From contig JAZBQD010000025.1 of NCBI GenBank assembly GCA_036583965.1, positions 15,772,910 to 15,836,909 on the forward strand: 64,000 bases of DNA, read 5' to 3'. The notes under the pieces are model-generated. The model was not told the DNA's origin. It worked only from the letters and a program-made list of their open reading frames with translations, and made no database searches. How positions within the stretch are numbered: position 1 is the first letter of the stretch; each line of letters starts with the position of its first letter. Position numbers and translations under genes: made by a program. Positions 63,791 to 64,000 of the stretch are shown piece by piece. The stretch is from Prunella strophiata. Taxonomy: Eukaryota; Chordata; Aves; Passeriformes; Prunellidae.

Positions 63791-64000
63791 TGGTTTTCTC
63801 TTTTCATATTTTCCTTCTCTCCCTCGATGGTTTCATGGGCACATATCAATGTTTTCTTTCTGAACAGGTTGTTGAGCCTTCAGACACTCTCCTGCCCTTC
63901 CCCACAGCCAAGGACTGGGAATAGAAGGCAGCAGGCTCTGTCTGTGGCAGTTTTTAAGGCTGCCATCTTGGTGCTGGGGCTGCGGGAGCCACGGTGGCTC

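Noticed and set aside
45..64000. tRNA, rRNA, snoRNA or microRNA genes
   Set aside because: No B-box-like GTTCGANTC with a matching A-box or other confident RNA gene signature was noticed. A covariance search would be needed to exclude small ones.

Overview
This window is vertebrate nuclear DNA, almost certainly from a bird. CR1 LINE 3' fragments occur throughout in both orientations, introns are GT-AG, there is one avian-type LTR, and most of the sequence is non-coding. A songbird or other neoavian is plausible, but this is inferred from repeat style only. No prokaryotic genes, CRISPR arrays or phage were seen.

One protein-coding gene could be supported, on the + strand. It belongs to the ANKFN1 / Wide Awake (WAKE, Nmf9) family. 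Nineteen coding exons run from 19171 to the stop codon at 60884. Together they encode about 1,172 residues: ankyrin repeats, a fibronectin type III domain, a long family-specific central region, a Ser/Pro-rich disordered segment, and a C-terminal Ras-association-like domain. The first visible exon starts inside a codon, so the true start lies upstream and was not found. Exons 1 and 2 are separated by a 26.5 kb intron; the other 18 exons are packed into the last 15 kb of the gene. All reading phases agree across all junctions except in two adjacent exons. The exon at 51750-51850 carries one extra base and the exon at 52375-52508 carries four extra bases. Uncorrected, these end the protein just after the FN3 region.

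Layout. 1-19170: non-coding, with a promoter-like CCAAT/ZNF143 cluster near 5.2 kb, octamer-rich and AT-rich possible enhancers at 8.8 and 9.8 kb, a 26-bp palindrome at 12.5 kb, several CR1 copies, and a degenerate CTTCT tract at 17.3-18.1 kb. 19171-19299: first visible coding exon. 19300-45842: giant intron with a roughly 700 bp AAGGG/CCCTT pentanucleotide tract, a 40-bp-unit minisatellite, an LTR, a CTCF-like site at 35.08 kb, an 18-bp perfect palindrome at 37.0 kb, a CpG-dense island at 37.4-37.6 kb and many CR1s. 45843-60884: the exon cluster. 60885-61.8 kb: 3' UTR with a candidate poly(A) signal. 61.8-64 kb: intergenic, ending in an older CR1.

The observations most worth follow-up are the paired frameshifts in an otherwise intact gene, the intronic AAGGG tract (the repeat class of the human RFC1 expansion), a possible isoform lacking the Ras-association domain, and the intronic CpG island that could be an alternative promoter.
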